Assembly (NCBI GenBank): GCA_013350335.1
Contig: CM023532.1
Coordinates: forward strand, 36,023,708 to 36,087,707
Reading direction: 5' to 3'
Origin: Chimonanthus salicifolius
Lineage: Eukaryota > Streptophyta > Magnoliopsida > Laurales > Calycanthaceae
Length of the DNA stretch: 64,000 nt
Shown: positions 22,847 to 33,408 of the stretch, piece after piece
Numbering within the stretch: position 1 is the stretch's first letter
Layout of the letters: each line of letters begins with the position of its first letter
Program-made: the position numbers and the translations under genes
Notes under the pieces: generated by a model
Database searches by the model: none
What the model was told of the DNA's origin: nothing
Seen by the model: only the letters and a program-made list of their open reading frames with translations

Positions 22847-25767
22847 GTTGGGGATCTTCTCACAAGGTCTCTAATCCATCCTTCAATGATAAATCATACA
22901 TTCGAAGTGTTCCTAGGCAAGATTGTGATATTCTTTGTTGAGAGAGAGTTCATTACTTGAGAGAATTCTTTGCAGAATAGGATTTCCTCAATTCAATTGT
23001 AGCCCAATTTTTGTAGCGTAATTCTTAGATGGATCTTTTTGAAGGTTCCCTACCCCTTATTAATTGGGGATTTGAGTTAAAGAATTATCTGAAGTTTTAC
23101 TAAGCCAAGTTTTCTTCTTCCTTGGAGTTGGACTTGTACAAGTCTAGATCCTAAATTTTCAAGTTGTATTTTTTAAGGTTCTCTCAATTTGAACCGAAGA
23201 CTACATCATGAAGTAACCCTTAAATGGTATAAAAATGATTATTGTAAGAGGGGAAAGGGAGAACTATAAATTGTTGCCCTCATTGTTCAGTAGACCATTT
23301 CATGGGACATCACACTCGCATAGGACAGCAAGATGGTAGAAGTCAGTAAAGGAGAATTGTCATTAGGATTTGGGCATGCATTGTTAGGGTGTGAGGGTAG
23401 AGTCATCTAGGTTGGGTCAAGTGGGTGATTGGGTCCTGATCTTTGGTGGTGGGGATTAATTTTACACATTCATTTTGTTTCTACTTATTTTCTTTTATTG
23501 ATATAATTCTATTAAAAAGAAAAAAGAGTAAATAATTATTGGTGAAATATTCCAAGTCACAAATTAGGGTTGAAGTAAATCAATGACAAACAGTCATATC
23601 CTCAAACATCACCAGGGTGTAGTGGTTTATTGGATAACACGCAGAATTCATGATCAACAAAGTAGGGACATACCCACTTTTAAGAGAAGGCCACCAGCAG
23701 AAGACGCTCCTGCAACCAAGAAAACAAGGTTGAACAGAGAAAGAAGTAAATTGAAAAAAAAAAAAAAGGGAAAGAAGAGTTGAGCAAAGAATTAGAAAGG
23801 GAAGATGAGATAGGAGACATGTCCACTTTTATCTCACCCACACCTACACGATTGCATACAAGTTAAAGTTACTTCATTACCAATAAAAAAAAGTCTGAAA
23901 ATGAACAAAATTATGTAACGTAATTAGATCATAGTGTGTCAGGTTGTTTCTCAATCTGGGTCAAGCTCCAAATTGAATGTTCTATTGGAACCGAATGAGA
24001 TTGAATAATCTTCAGAGTATGTGTAAACTTTCTCATCCACATACACTGGATAAGTTCAGCGGGGAATAGTCTTTTAAAATTGAACATGAATCGAACATAA
24101 AATCCCTATTCCGTGACGTAAGGTCTCAATAGTCATGACAGCCCTTTCATCTATGGTTTCCTAAATGGAATTATGTATGATAATGGGCACTAAATTCATG
24201 AAGTGCCGACTCCTATGATGCTCCAACACAGGATGGACATGACAGAGACAGATTTTTCGTGGAGAAATGAAGTGTCCGACGCAGATATGTTACTGAGACT
24301 GAATAATTTGTGCAACATATCCAACTGTAGTTAATCCAATCATGACGGCACCATGCTTAGTGAGAAGCCAATTCTCTAATAAATTTTGAAAAAATTGGAG
24401 TTTACCATTCAATTTATTTTTACACTAAAATTAAGCAGATGTATAGATTTTACACTAACTCGAAAGGGTTGAGGGATGGTCAAGAACAGCTTTCAAAAAG
24501 TGAGTCCTAAATTCAATTCTCACTTCATATAAAAGAACTACTCCCCGTAAAATTACTCTGTGTGTAGACAGTCGGATAGAGAGATTTACACATATCTTGA
24601 GAATTAATAGAATGCTCTAAGAATAAATTTTACATGAAAGGTGTAAAATTCTTAATGTCACCCAAAGTTTGACTGAAATGCTACCCACCGTATAAAGGAT
24701 TTCAAACCAAAATTTTGAAGGACCAATTGGTTGCATTTTGTCATTAGGCAAATTACACGTATATTTAAAATATTTTATTATATTTTCAAATTCAGGTAAG
24801 TCATTAGTAAAATGATCACTTTGTGTGCTGTTATCTTGTACACTTAGATACAGAGTTTGTCAAATGAGATGATGATGGCATATACTTTATTTGTTATTCA
24901 ACAGTTTATCAATTAATGTTATTCTTTAAAAAAATTAAATTTTTTGACCTACAAAACTTATAAATTGATTGATTAAAAAAATACCATTTGTATGTCAAAC
25001 TTTAGTACTCCCTGTTCCAATTTAATTGTCTTATATGGATTTTAAAATTGTTTTAAAATAGTTGTCCTATTTATATTGAAATAGCACAAAGTGTGTTAAA
25101 AATATATGAAATCAGATAGAGTGCTAGCCTTATATATAGAGTTTATTAACAAATACAAATATTTCAAATCAAACAACTAAAATAGAACGGAGAGAGTATT
25201 TTTTTAACAATTTTACTTAAATATTAGGGCTACAAACATGGAATGGGTGATTCAAACAAATGTAGCTACTGCACATCTTAACAGTACCTAAGACGACAAG
25301 TCAACCCAACTTGGTAACTCTTAATTTAGTTAATATGTTCCAAATTAATAAATTAATTAAACTAAATTCAGTTTAACATCATAAGTAATTGAATAATTAA
25401 ACAAGTTTAGCTTAAGTCAATATCACTGGACGTTGACCTGATGCAACTCATTGTCACCTCCTTTCTCCCATTATAAATCTTTCATGTAATGGAACTGAAT
25501 TTCATTTTTCATTCTCATGAATTTTTATAGTGGAGTCGTATCAATAATTTAATAAAATAGAAGTAAGAGTTGCATATATGCTAAATATATGATCCAAAGA
25601 GGTTGGAGTGATGACTATGAACTTGTTTAAGGAAATAGAATTCTGACTTTCATTTTCACTCTACTTCAAGAAATCACTCTCCGTACTCCGTAGAGTTTCT
25701 CAGTGTCTATTGGTAGAAACGTTTGCATATGCTTTAAAAATTAGTCGACTTCTCTAGAAGACTTGAA
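21350..25767. other. Gene-free AT-rich spacer with two (GA)n microsatellites
   Basis: (GA)n tracts occur at about 22147-22189 and 22809-22842. A 27-bp tandem duplication (CTTTCATGACTTTCTATAAA core) lies at about 21643-21695. The phrase GAGTCACATATACAGTT occurs twice (about 22266 and 22476). A SINE-like block with AGTCCTAAATTCAATTC is at about 24460-24600. Short open frames (22079-22430, 23583-23783) are made of simple repeats or lysine runs and are not credible genes. Confidence 0.5.
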
Positions 25768-25775
25768 CATCTTAA

Positions 25776-26622
25776 GGCTCCCCATTTAGACACCTCGCGT
25801 TTCTGCCACCAGACACCGATTTTCGGATTTTCACTGGAAATTACGATTCTGCCCCTTCCGCTCGAAATCGACCGATCGATTCTACAACGTCATTTCGATT
25901 CGATCGATCGATCTGAGGCGTATATGATCAATCGATTGATCAGATAGGTCATTTTCGAATCGATCGATTGATCATAATACGAGATTCTATGTGATCATCG
26001 ATCGATCTTGCCCTAAACAAACAATCGATCGATCGATCACATATAATCGTGCGATCGATCTTGATAGGAGAGGTCGACTGTCAAACTGTCGACCTCTCAG
26101 ATAAAATCGATCACACGATTCTATGTGATCGTGCGATCGATCTTGCCCTAAATAGACAATCGATCGATCAATCCCATATAATCGTGCAATCAATCTTGAT
26201 AGGAGAGGTCGACTGTCAAACTGTCGACCTCTCAGTTAAAATCGATCGCATAATTCTATGTGATCGTGCAATCGATCTTTGAATGAGTCACAATCGATCG
26301 ATTGATCACTGGGATCATGCGATCGATCTTGAGAGGAGAGGTCGACTGTCAAAATGTCGACCTCTCAGTTAAAATTGATCGCACGATCGCATGGAACCGT
26401 GCGATCGATTGAATCTCGTGTTATGATCAATCGATCAATTCGAAAATGAACTGTCGGATTGATCGATCGATCGTATACGCCTCAGATCGATCGATCGAAG
26501 CGAAATGGCGTTGCAGAATCGATCGATCGATTTCGAGCGAAAGAGGCAGAATCATAATTTCCAGTGAAAAACTGGAAATCGGTGTCTGCTGGCAGAAACT
26601 TCCGGTGTCTAAATGGAGAGCC
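25776..26622. mobile_element. Long-TIR element filled with GATCGATC palindromes (E1), 847 bp
   Basis: The left ~212 bases (25776-25987) and right ~212 bases (26411-26622) are imperfect inverted repeats, starting GGCTCCCCATTTAGACACC and ending in the matching reverse complement. Identical 8-mers CATCTTAA flank it (25768-25775 and 26623-26630). Both arms and the middle carry dozens of ATCGATCGATC words. The middle (about 26020-26410) repeats a ~140-bp unit about three times, each containing the hairpin GAGAGGTCGAC...GTCGACCTCTC with a nine-base loop. There is no transposase. The target duplication size (8, or 9 with a mismatch) leaves hAT and Mutator-like both open. Confidence 0.85.
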
Positions 26623-26860
26623 CATCTTAATCATAAAACATAAATAATGGCTAAATACACGTAAGAATGAAAGTGACATCACAATAATGTCTCATTTTTT
26701 TTTTTCATACACATGAGAAGAAAAGTTGAGAGACTACTCGAAAGAAAGGACTCCAGATAAATGGAAAGAATGACACTGTACAGAGTCATTTGATTGGAGA
26801 ATAATTTGGAGAAATTGAATTATTTCCGTTCATTAAACATAAGTCATATATATATATAAT

Positions 26861-28279
26861 GGCAGCCCATTCGGACACCCCCTTTTCCTGCCAGGGGACA
26901 CCCCTTTTCAAAATTTAGTTGCAAATTACCGTTTTACCCTCCCGCTCAAAATCCTTCGAACGATTTTATAGACAAATTTTCACATCCTTCGAACGGTAGG
27001 ATCCTTCGAAGGATGTTAAAGATCCATCATGATCCTTCGAAGGATCATCAACATCCTTCGAAGGATCCTACCTTATAGTAACAGTAAAAAAAAAAAAAAA
27101 ATTTAATTTTAAAGTTATTTTTTAAGCACTGTGTATTTTCAAAATTTTTCAAATTAAATATCCGGACTAATTTCGATAGCCTGATAAAAATACTTTAAGA
27201 ATTCAAAGTCTTTTGACACTCCCAAATGCTTAAAACACAGTGTTTTACAAATAAGGGTATCCCTAGGGTGTGTCGAAAACATATTTAGGAGTGTCAAAAG
27301 ACCTTGAAGTCTTAAAGTATTTTTATCAGGTTATCGTAATTAGTCCGGATATTCAATTTGAGAAATTTTGGAAATACACAGTGCTTAAAAAATAATTTTA
27401 AAGTTTTAAAGGAGATATCGACAATATAGACAGTTATTTTTTAATCACTGTGTATTTCCAAAATTTCTCAAATTAAATATCCGGACTAATTATGATAGCC
27501 TGATAAAAATACTTTAAGAATTTAAGGTCTTTTGACACTCTCAAATGCTTAAAACTCAGTGTTTTACAAATAAGGGTATCCCTTGACTGTATGGAAAATA
27601 TATTTGGGAGTGTTAAAAGACCTTGAATTGTTAAAGTATTTTTATCAGACTATCATAATTAGTCCGGATATTCAATTTGAGAAATTTTGGAAATACACAG
27701 TGATTAAAAAATAACTGTCTATATTGTCGATATCTCCTTTAAAACTTTAAAATTATTTTTTAAGCACTGTGTATTTCCAAAATTTCTCAAATTGAATATC
27801 CGGACTAATTACGATAACCTGATAAAAATACTTTAAGACTTCAAGGTCTTTTGACACTCCTAAATATGTTTTCGACACACCCTAGGGATACCCTTATTTG
27901 TAAAACACTGTGTTTTAAGCATTTGGGAGTGTCAAAAGACTTTGAATTCTTAAAGTATTTTTATCAGGCTATCGAAATTAGTCCGGATATTTAATTTGAA
28001 AAATTTTGAAAATACACAGTGCTTAAAAAATAACTTTAAAATTAAAAAAAAAAAAAAAATTATTGTTACTGTAAGGTAGGATCCTTCGAAGGATGTTGAT
28101 GATCCTTGGAAGGATCCTAATCATGATCCTTCGAAGGATCCTACCATTCGAAGGATGTGAAAATTTGTCTATAAAATCGTTCGAAGGATTTTAAGCGGGA
28201 GGGTAAAACGGTAATTTGCACTTAAATTTTGAAAAGGGGTGTCCCCTGGCAGGAAAAGGGGGTGTCCGAATGGGCTGCC
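26861..28279. mobile_element. 1.4-kb multi-hairpin element with ATCCTTCGAAGGAT palindromes (E2)
   Basis: It starts GGCAGCCCATTCGGACACC and ends with the matching inverted repeat. The 9-mer ATATATAAT flanks both sides (26852-26860, 28280-28288), though in AT-rich DNA. Subterminal arms (about 26950-27070 and 28075-28195) carry repeated ATCCTTCGAAGGAT palindromes. The core alternates orientation six times: TCCGGACTAATT starts at 27161, 27480 and 27799, and its reverse complement lies at 27338-27349, 27657-27668 and 27977-27988. This makes three consecutive ~300-bp hairpins. The coordinates are symmetric about ~27574, so the entire element is also one imperfect palindrome. No open frame of note; probably a Mutator-like or fold-back non-autonomous element. 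Confidence 0.85.
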
Positions 28280-28288
28280 ATATATAAT

Positions 28289-28729
28289 ATATTAACTTAT
28301 TACAATAAATCGGTTCATAATAAATTAGTGGAGAACTTCTAATCTTAATCTTTGAATTAAAAAATTCCCTGAATTCTTTCACACCAATTTTTGTAAACCC
28401 TGTTTACATTGAATAATTTTTCGAAAGAGAGATATATATAGCACCTTAATTTTATAAATTCAAAATACAAGCAGTGTGAAACAATCTCTCCATCTTACAC
28501 AACTCATCCCATACCTTTATACTGACAAAATATCATAACAAATCTCTTAGATACTTTTAATTATTAATATAGCAATATATCTAACTAATAAAGTGATTAA
28601 AATTAAAAAAAAAAACTTCTAATGTAGATTTGTTGGATCTTGTCATATTGGGGTCCTGAACACCAAGTTTTTATACAGTAAAACAAGAGTCAACTATAGT
28701 TCTAAATGGATATTGATCTATCTTAATTT
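28289..28729. other. AT-rich spacer, nothing recognised
   Basis: AT-rich DNA between the palindromic element and a hAT MITE. I see no gene, no structured repeat and no RNA gene. Confidence 0.5.
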
Positions 28730-29066
28730 TGGGCAGAAACTCAAGTCGGATTGGAATTTAATAAATTTAACTCAACTCATGTAAAAAATTATTGATCCTA
28801 ATCTGAATGGTTGACCCGAGTTACTCAATCTGAATTGAGCCGAATTTCTAACCAAACTCAACTCGAGTGTTGTGTTATAACTTGTATTCGGATCAGATTG
28901 GGTTGGTTTTAAATTTCTCAATCCAACCTGATTTGAATTTCATACGAATCTATTTTCTTCAACCCGACTCGAACTCAAGATATATAAAAACATAATTCCA
29001 AACTCATTGATTTCTCAAATCGCATCATGCATATCGAACTAAAATCCCACCAAAGTTTCACCCCTA
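28730..29066. mobile_element. hAT-type MITE, 337 bp
   Basis: It starts TGGGCAGAAACTCAAGTCGG and ends AAGTTTCACCCCTA, an imperfect inverted-repeat pair of the TAGGGGTGAAAC type. Flanking 8-mers CTTAATTT (28722-28729) and CTTAATTC (29067-29074) match at 7 of 8. The interior has the ACTCGA, GGGTTG and AATTTCATACG words shared with the copy at 31911-32260. Confidence 0.75.
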
Positions 29067-30340
29067 CTTAATTCTTTTATATCAAGTATAGATAATCGAA
29101 CTCTTCTCACTGTTTTCATAAAATAAGGACTTTTTATCATAACACATGATATCACGAGAGACTTGTTTGCCAACTGCTCCAATTGAAAGGTTTGGATGTC
29201 TTAACAACGATGGTGCTCTTGTCTGATAAAGACTAATACAATAAATAGCTTTAAAATTTCATTACCTATAAATTTGTCTAAACTTGATATATTGGTCACA
29301 TTACATTATCTCAGCTTTTGAATTCTTAGTATTGAATTTAAATTAGTAGATAAATATTTGTACTATTAAAACTTTTTTAATGGTGAAAATGAGTTAGATG
29401 ATTTTTAAGTCAAATTTGAATATAATAGAAACCTTATATTAAATTATTTAAATTTATTATTAAATAGCTCTCATGAGAAGCCATGTTTTTAAAGTCAAAG
29501 AGAATGAAGACCCATATGAAGAAGCTATATCCAAGTACATGTGATCCAATGCTACCATTGAACTCCAATAAAATTGAAAATAAAAATAAACCCAGTCATT
29601 CCAAGGCAAAATCTGTTAAGCAACATGGAGATGGAATGAAATTACCATTTTACTCCAATCGATATACAGCTTATCGATTACCGGTGTACCGCTAACATGC
29701 TATATACATGCAGAGCAGCGTGTTATCGGTACACCAATACTTGATGAGCGGTACACTGTTAGAAGGTAAAATGAAAATTTCACTTCATTCTATGTCTCCT
29801 AACAAATTTTGTCCCGTGTTAAAATGACCTGTCCTAAACATAAAAGTAAATACGCTTTTGTATGGCAATGGTAAATACAAAATACAAATCACGATATATT
29901 CATCGACTGAAATTACAAATTTTAAAATAAATTGAACACTTAACTCAATAATTTGACATGATCTACCTAAATAATCTATCAAACAATAAAGAAAATAGTT
30001 AATAAAATATATTTAAATTCATAAATATGAGGGCCATATGTCAGCATCAATCATCCAATAATATAATGGTGAAAACGCCTTTACCCAATAATATGAAATG
30101 AAAATGGCTAAAATAAAATATTTGTGTCATTTTATCAAGATATCAGAAAAAAAAAACTATTTTTATATAACATATTTTATGCTTAGTAAACCTTATTAAA
30201 TATAAAATTGAAAAGTATCTTAAAATAAAAAATTAAAATTAAATTAAAATGTATTTCTAATTATCAAATTTAAATCTAATTAAAATCAATAGTGAGATGA
30301 CACTTATAATACATTTAAATTATATAATTAATAGTTATTT
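29067..30340. other. AT-rich spacer with a small inverted repeat
   Basis: No gene is supported. Around 29675-29760 a short imperfect inverted repeat (GGTGTACCGCTAACATGC and GCGTGTTATCGGTACACC) could form a stem. Otherwise this is AT-rich spacer. Confidence 0.45.
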
Positions 30341-30354
30341 TTACAATCTTATTA

Positions 30355-30740
30355 AATCCCACGTGGCAAAATGCGAAAACGTCGTCCGTAACTGTCTGCT
30401 GTGTCCGGAAGTCAATGAGACTTTGTGCGTTAGCATTTAGCAAACCAAAAGCTGACACATATCCAATAACTATTATCGTGCGACAGTGGAGAAAAGTGGT
30501 CCCAGTTGCCCCTCACAGAAGATCACAGCCGTTGGATCACTACGGAACAATCTCCATCGTCCACATCTTATAATTCCCATTAGATTTTTCCCCTTCCTCA
30601 CCAGCCCCACTTGCCTCCCTCATCCAACGACCCAGATTGCATGGATCCTTTTCTAAAATACCTTAAAATGTTGTGATATCTTTGTTTAATTAAAAAATTT
30701 ATTGTTTTTCTCTCTACAAAAATCCAATTTTTTATTATTT
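30355..30740. repeat. First copy of a ~340-bp diverged direct duplication
   Basis: Blocks in this stretch (GTCAATGAGACTTTGTGCGT, CACAGAAGATCACAGCCG, CATCTTATAATTCCCA, CATCCAACGACCCAGATTGC, TTGTTTAATTAAAAA) recur in the same order at about 31415-31745, roughly 1.04 kb downstream. The unit is less AT-rich than its surroundings and includes a CACGTG G-box (30360-30365). It lies about 2.2 kb before the first transcribed gene on the plus strand, so it may be duplicated promoter or leader sequence. No coding frame is preserved in both copies. Confidence 0.75.
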
Positions 30741-31414
30741 TTTAAAAATTCTTTGTAGAACTTTGGAAGAATGGCTTTTCATCTCTATTATTAACTTTAG
30801 GATATATAAAAGTCAGTGATTTTTGTACCATCATTTTTTATACTGTACCACTTTTATAAAATAATTAATTAATTATTCAATTTACAATTTCATAATTAGA
30901 AAGACTGACAAATAATGAATATATAATTATAGAAAATCAATTTTGGAAAATTTTCCTTTAATATTCTTCTCTATTTAAAAAAAAAATTACGTATAAAAAC
31001 TGTGTAAAACCCCAAGGTAATACCCCTTACTTTAAGGACATACCAGGTTAGTCCAAGAGGTTACGAGTGGGAAAACAGTCCTTGAATATTTTTCTCTATT
31101 TTCATTCAATACTTATTACATAACTTGGATTTATTATTTTATTTTAATTGCAACTGAAATTTTAATCATTTAATCTACTATTAGGTCTGAATTGAAAATT
31201 AACTATTTAGAAGTAATAGACATCTATGATTTTTTTCTTAAATTTATGTCTATATTCATTTTATATTATAAATATAGTTTACAATTATGCCTAATTTTGA
31301 TTTAAAAATAAAGTTTTAGTCTATATTCATTTTATACTATAAAATAAATTCAATTTCTAAAAAAAAATTAAATTATAGAAGATGTGTTAAAAAAAAATTC
31401 CATATCTAGCTAGA

Positions 31415-31745
31415 TGGCGTGCCCTAGAAGTCAATAAGAGCTTTGTTTGTCAGCATTTAGCAGAACAATGACAACTGGCGGACCCAAAAGCTGACGCACA
31501 TTAATCCAATATAACAATCGTGCGAGAGTGGCGAAGAGTGGGCCCCAATTGCCTCTCACAGAAGATCAACAGCCGTTGGATCACCATGCAACCATCTACA
31601 TCTTATAATTCCCACTGGACTTTTCCCCTTCGTCGGCAGCCCCAATTGCCTCCATCATCCAACGACCCAGATTGCATCGATCCGATATGTGCACGTTTCT
31701 TTGTTTAATTAAAAATTCTATTATTTTTCTTTCTACAAAAGATCC
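31415..31745. repeat. Second copy of the ~340-bp direct duplication
   Basis: Same ordered blocks as the copy at 30355, with substitutions and small indels (for example CACAGAAGATCAACAGCC). Both copies end in the same ATTAAAAA...TCTACAAAA context. Between the copies, a fragment at about 31005-31080 resembles the 3' half of the SINE family seen at 45 and 60 kb. Confidence 0.75.
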
Positions 31746-31910
31746 AAAATTTTATAATTTTTTTAGAAAGTCTTCTCCATTTTAATTCCATGCTTGTCAT
31801 ATAGATTTTGATTTATCATTTTAAAAGTTTGGCTAAAAAAGGAATTTTAGTCATCTAATCTATCACTATTAAATTAATGATTAAAATTAAAAATCAAAAC
31901 TATTTAAAAA

Positions 31911-32260
31911 TAGAGTTGAAAGTCAGGGTCGGTTTCAGGTCGAGTGTTAATAAACTTAATCTAATTCAGGTTAAAATTCATTGAATCTGACCCGACTCTG
32001 ACCTGAATTGCTCACCCTAACTCGATCCTGAATTTCTGACGTGAGTAAACTCGAGTGCCATTTTATAACTTGGTGCACTCAGGTCAAGTCGAATCGAGTT
32101 GATTTTAATTTTTTAATCCAACCCAATTCAAATTTCATACAGAGTTTATATTTTTCAACTTGATCCCAAACCAAAATATACAAATAGATAATCCAAACCC
32201 ATTGATTTGTTGGATCGGATCATGCAATCAAGTCAAAAACCGACCTAAGTTTCACCCTTG
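31911..32260. mobile_element. hAT-type MITE, 350 bp
   Basis: It starts TAGAGTTGAAAGTCAGGG and ends AAGTTTCACCCTTG, flanked by identical 8-mers TTTAAAAA (31903-31910, 32261-32268). The interior is close in word content to the 28730-29066 copy (ATTTTTTAATCCAACCC, AATTTCATACA, GGATCATGCA). No coding capacity. Confidence 0.8.
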
Positions 32261-32752
32261 TTTAAAAATAACAATGTTTTTATAAATTTATCTGTATTCA
32301 TTTATAGAGTTTACAGATATGTCTAATTTTAACAATAAAAAAATTGAAATTATTTCACATTTATTGAATTGAGATAAAAAGCAGGTTTCTTTTAACATTT
32401 ATGAAAAACTTGAAAGTTCTCTTTAAAATATATAAAAGAATGAAGCTTTTTTTATTAAATAAAAAATTGTGGCTTTTTGAAATATCTTTATTTTATGAAG
32501 ATTTTTGGAAAACTGGTTAATTGCTCTTTTCCATTTCATGTATTATATACACACTACAGTCTCTAAACAAAGAAGGAAATTAATCAAGAGTTTTATCATT
32601 AGAGAATATTACAATTTGGGAAAGACAATAATTAGGGAAGGTTGTTCACCAATTATCAATTAGGAGGTGATTTTCCTTTAATATTTTATAATGATAAATT
32701 ATAATAATCTAATTAAATATATAAACAGAAAACAATTTATTACACATAAAAA

Positions 32753-32760
32753 TGACGTCA
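32753..32760. promoter_or_regulatory. TGACGTCA bZIP-type motif upstream of the CaaX protein gene
   Basis: A perfect 8-bp palindrome TGACGTCA, the core bound by TGA/CREB-type bZIP factors, lies about 120 bases before a candidate TATA sequence (CTATTTATAG, about 32877-32886) and 650 bases before the start codon at 33409. A single motif occurrence is weak evidence of regulation. Confidence 0.45.
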
Positions 32761-33321
32761 GCACTACACGATGACCTTGCCGTTCCTGTCGCAGTCACTA
32801 CATGTATATCGCGCATTTTAGCCACCTTCCATTCTTCATTTCCTGCTTCGGCATAAATAACCTTTGCACACAAAGCTCTATTTATAGACTAAATTAAATT
32901 AAAATTAAAAGGGGGAAAGAAGTAATTTTATTCGATCTCACTTCCTCCATCCGATTCTCTTTCCATTTATTTCTTCGATTTCAAGCGATTCGGATCCTCT
33001 TTCCTCCGGCCGACTCTTCATATCTTCTGTACCGATCGATTCTGCTTTGGAATTCGTTCCGTTTCGATTTTCTCCCGTTCCCGGTGCTGGATTTGGGAGA
33101 AAGAACTAAACCGAAGAACGATATTTCATTTGGTTATCGGCTCCTTCGAGCTCTGTTCCTTTGGATCGCAGTATGATCCAAACGCTGGGATCTGATTCAA
33201 ACTCGCTGAAAATGTGTTGAGTTACTGTTGGATTTTGAAAGATTTTAAATTCTGTTGGTAAATCGGTGCAGTTGATTGAGTTCTAACGGAAGGGTTTTGA
33301 AGTGCTCTATCTCGTGAAGAA

Positions 33322-33387
33322 ATGGATTGGCTAAAAGGTGTGTCTCGGTTTTTCTTGTATCGGTTGATCGAATTTGATTTGAACTGA
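33322..33387 (+). other. Upstream ORF in the leader, 21 codons
   Basis: An ATG at 33322 opens a 21-codon frame (MDWLKGVSRFFLYRLIEFDLN) that stops 21 bases before the main ATG at 33409. If the leader starts near 32900, this uORF would be read first and could reduce translation of the main frame. It is visible only as a short open frame; conservation is unknown. Confidence 0.45.
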
Positions 33388-33408
33388 GAGTTTCTTTGGC
33401 TGTGATTG

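Noticed and set aside
25860..26540. CRISPR-like array
   Set aside because: Repeats are palindromic words with variable spacing inside a transposon-like inverted repeat in a plant genome; there are no regular spacers and no cas genes.
25987..26682. Open frames (for example DRSIVYLGQDRS repeats) within the GATCGATC element
   Set aside because: The GATCGATC palindrome is open in several frames on both strands, so the frames are by-products of the repeat and not protein evidence.
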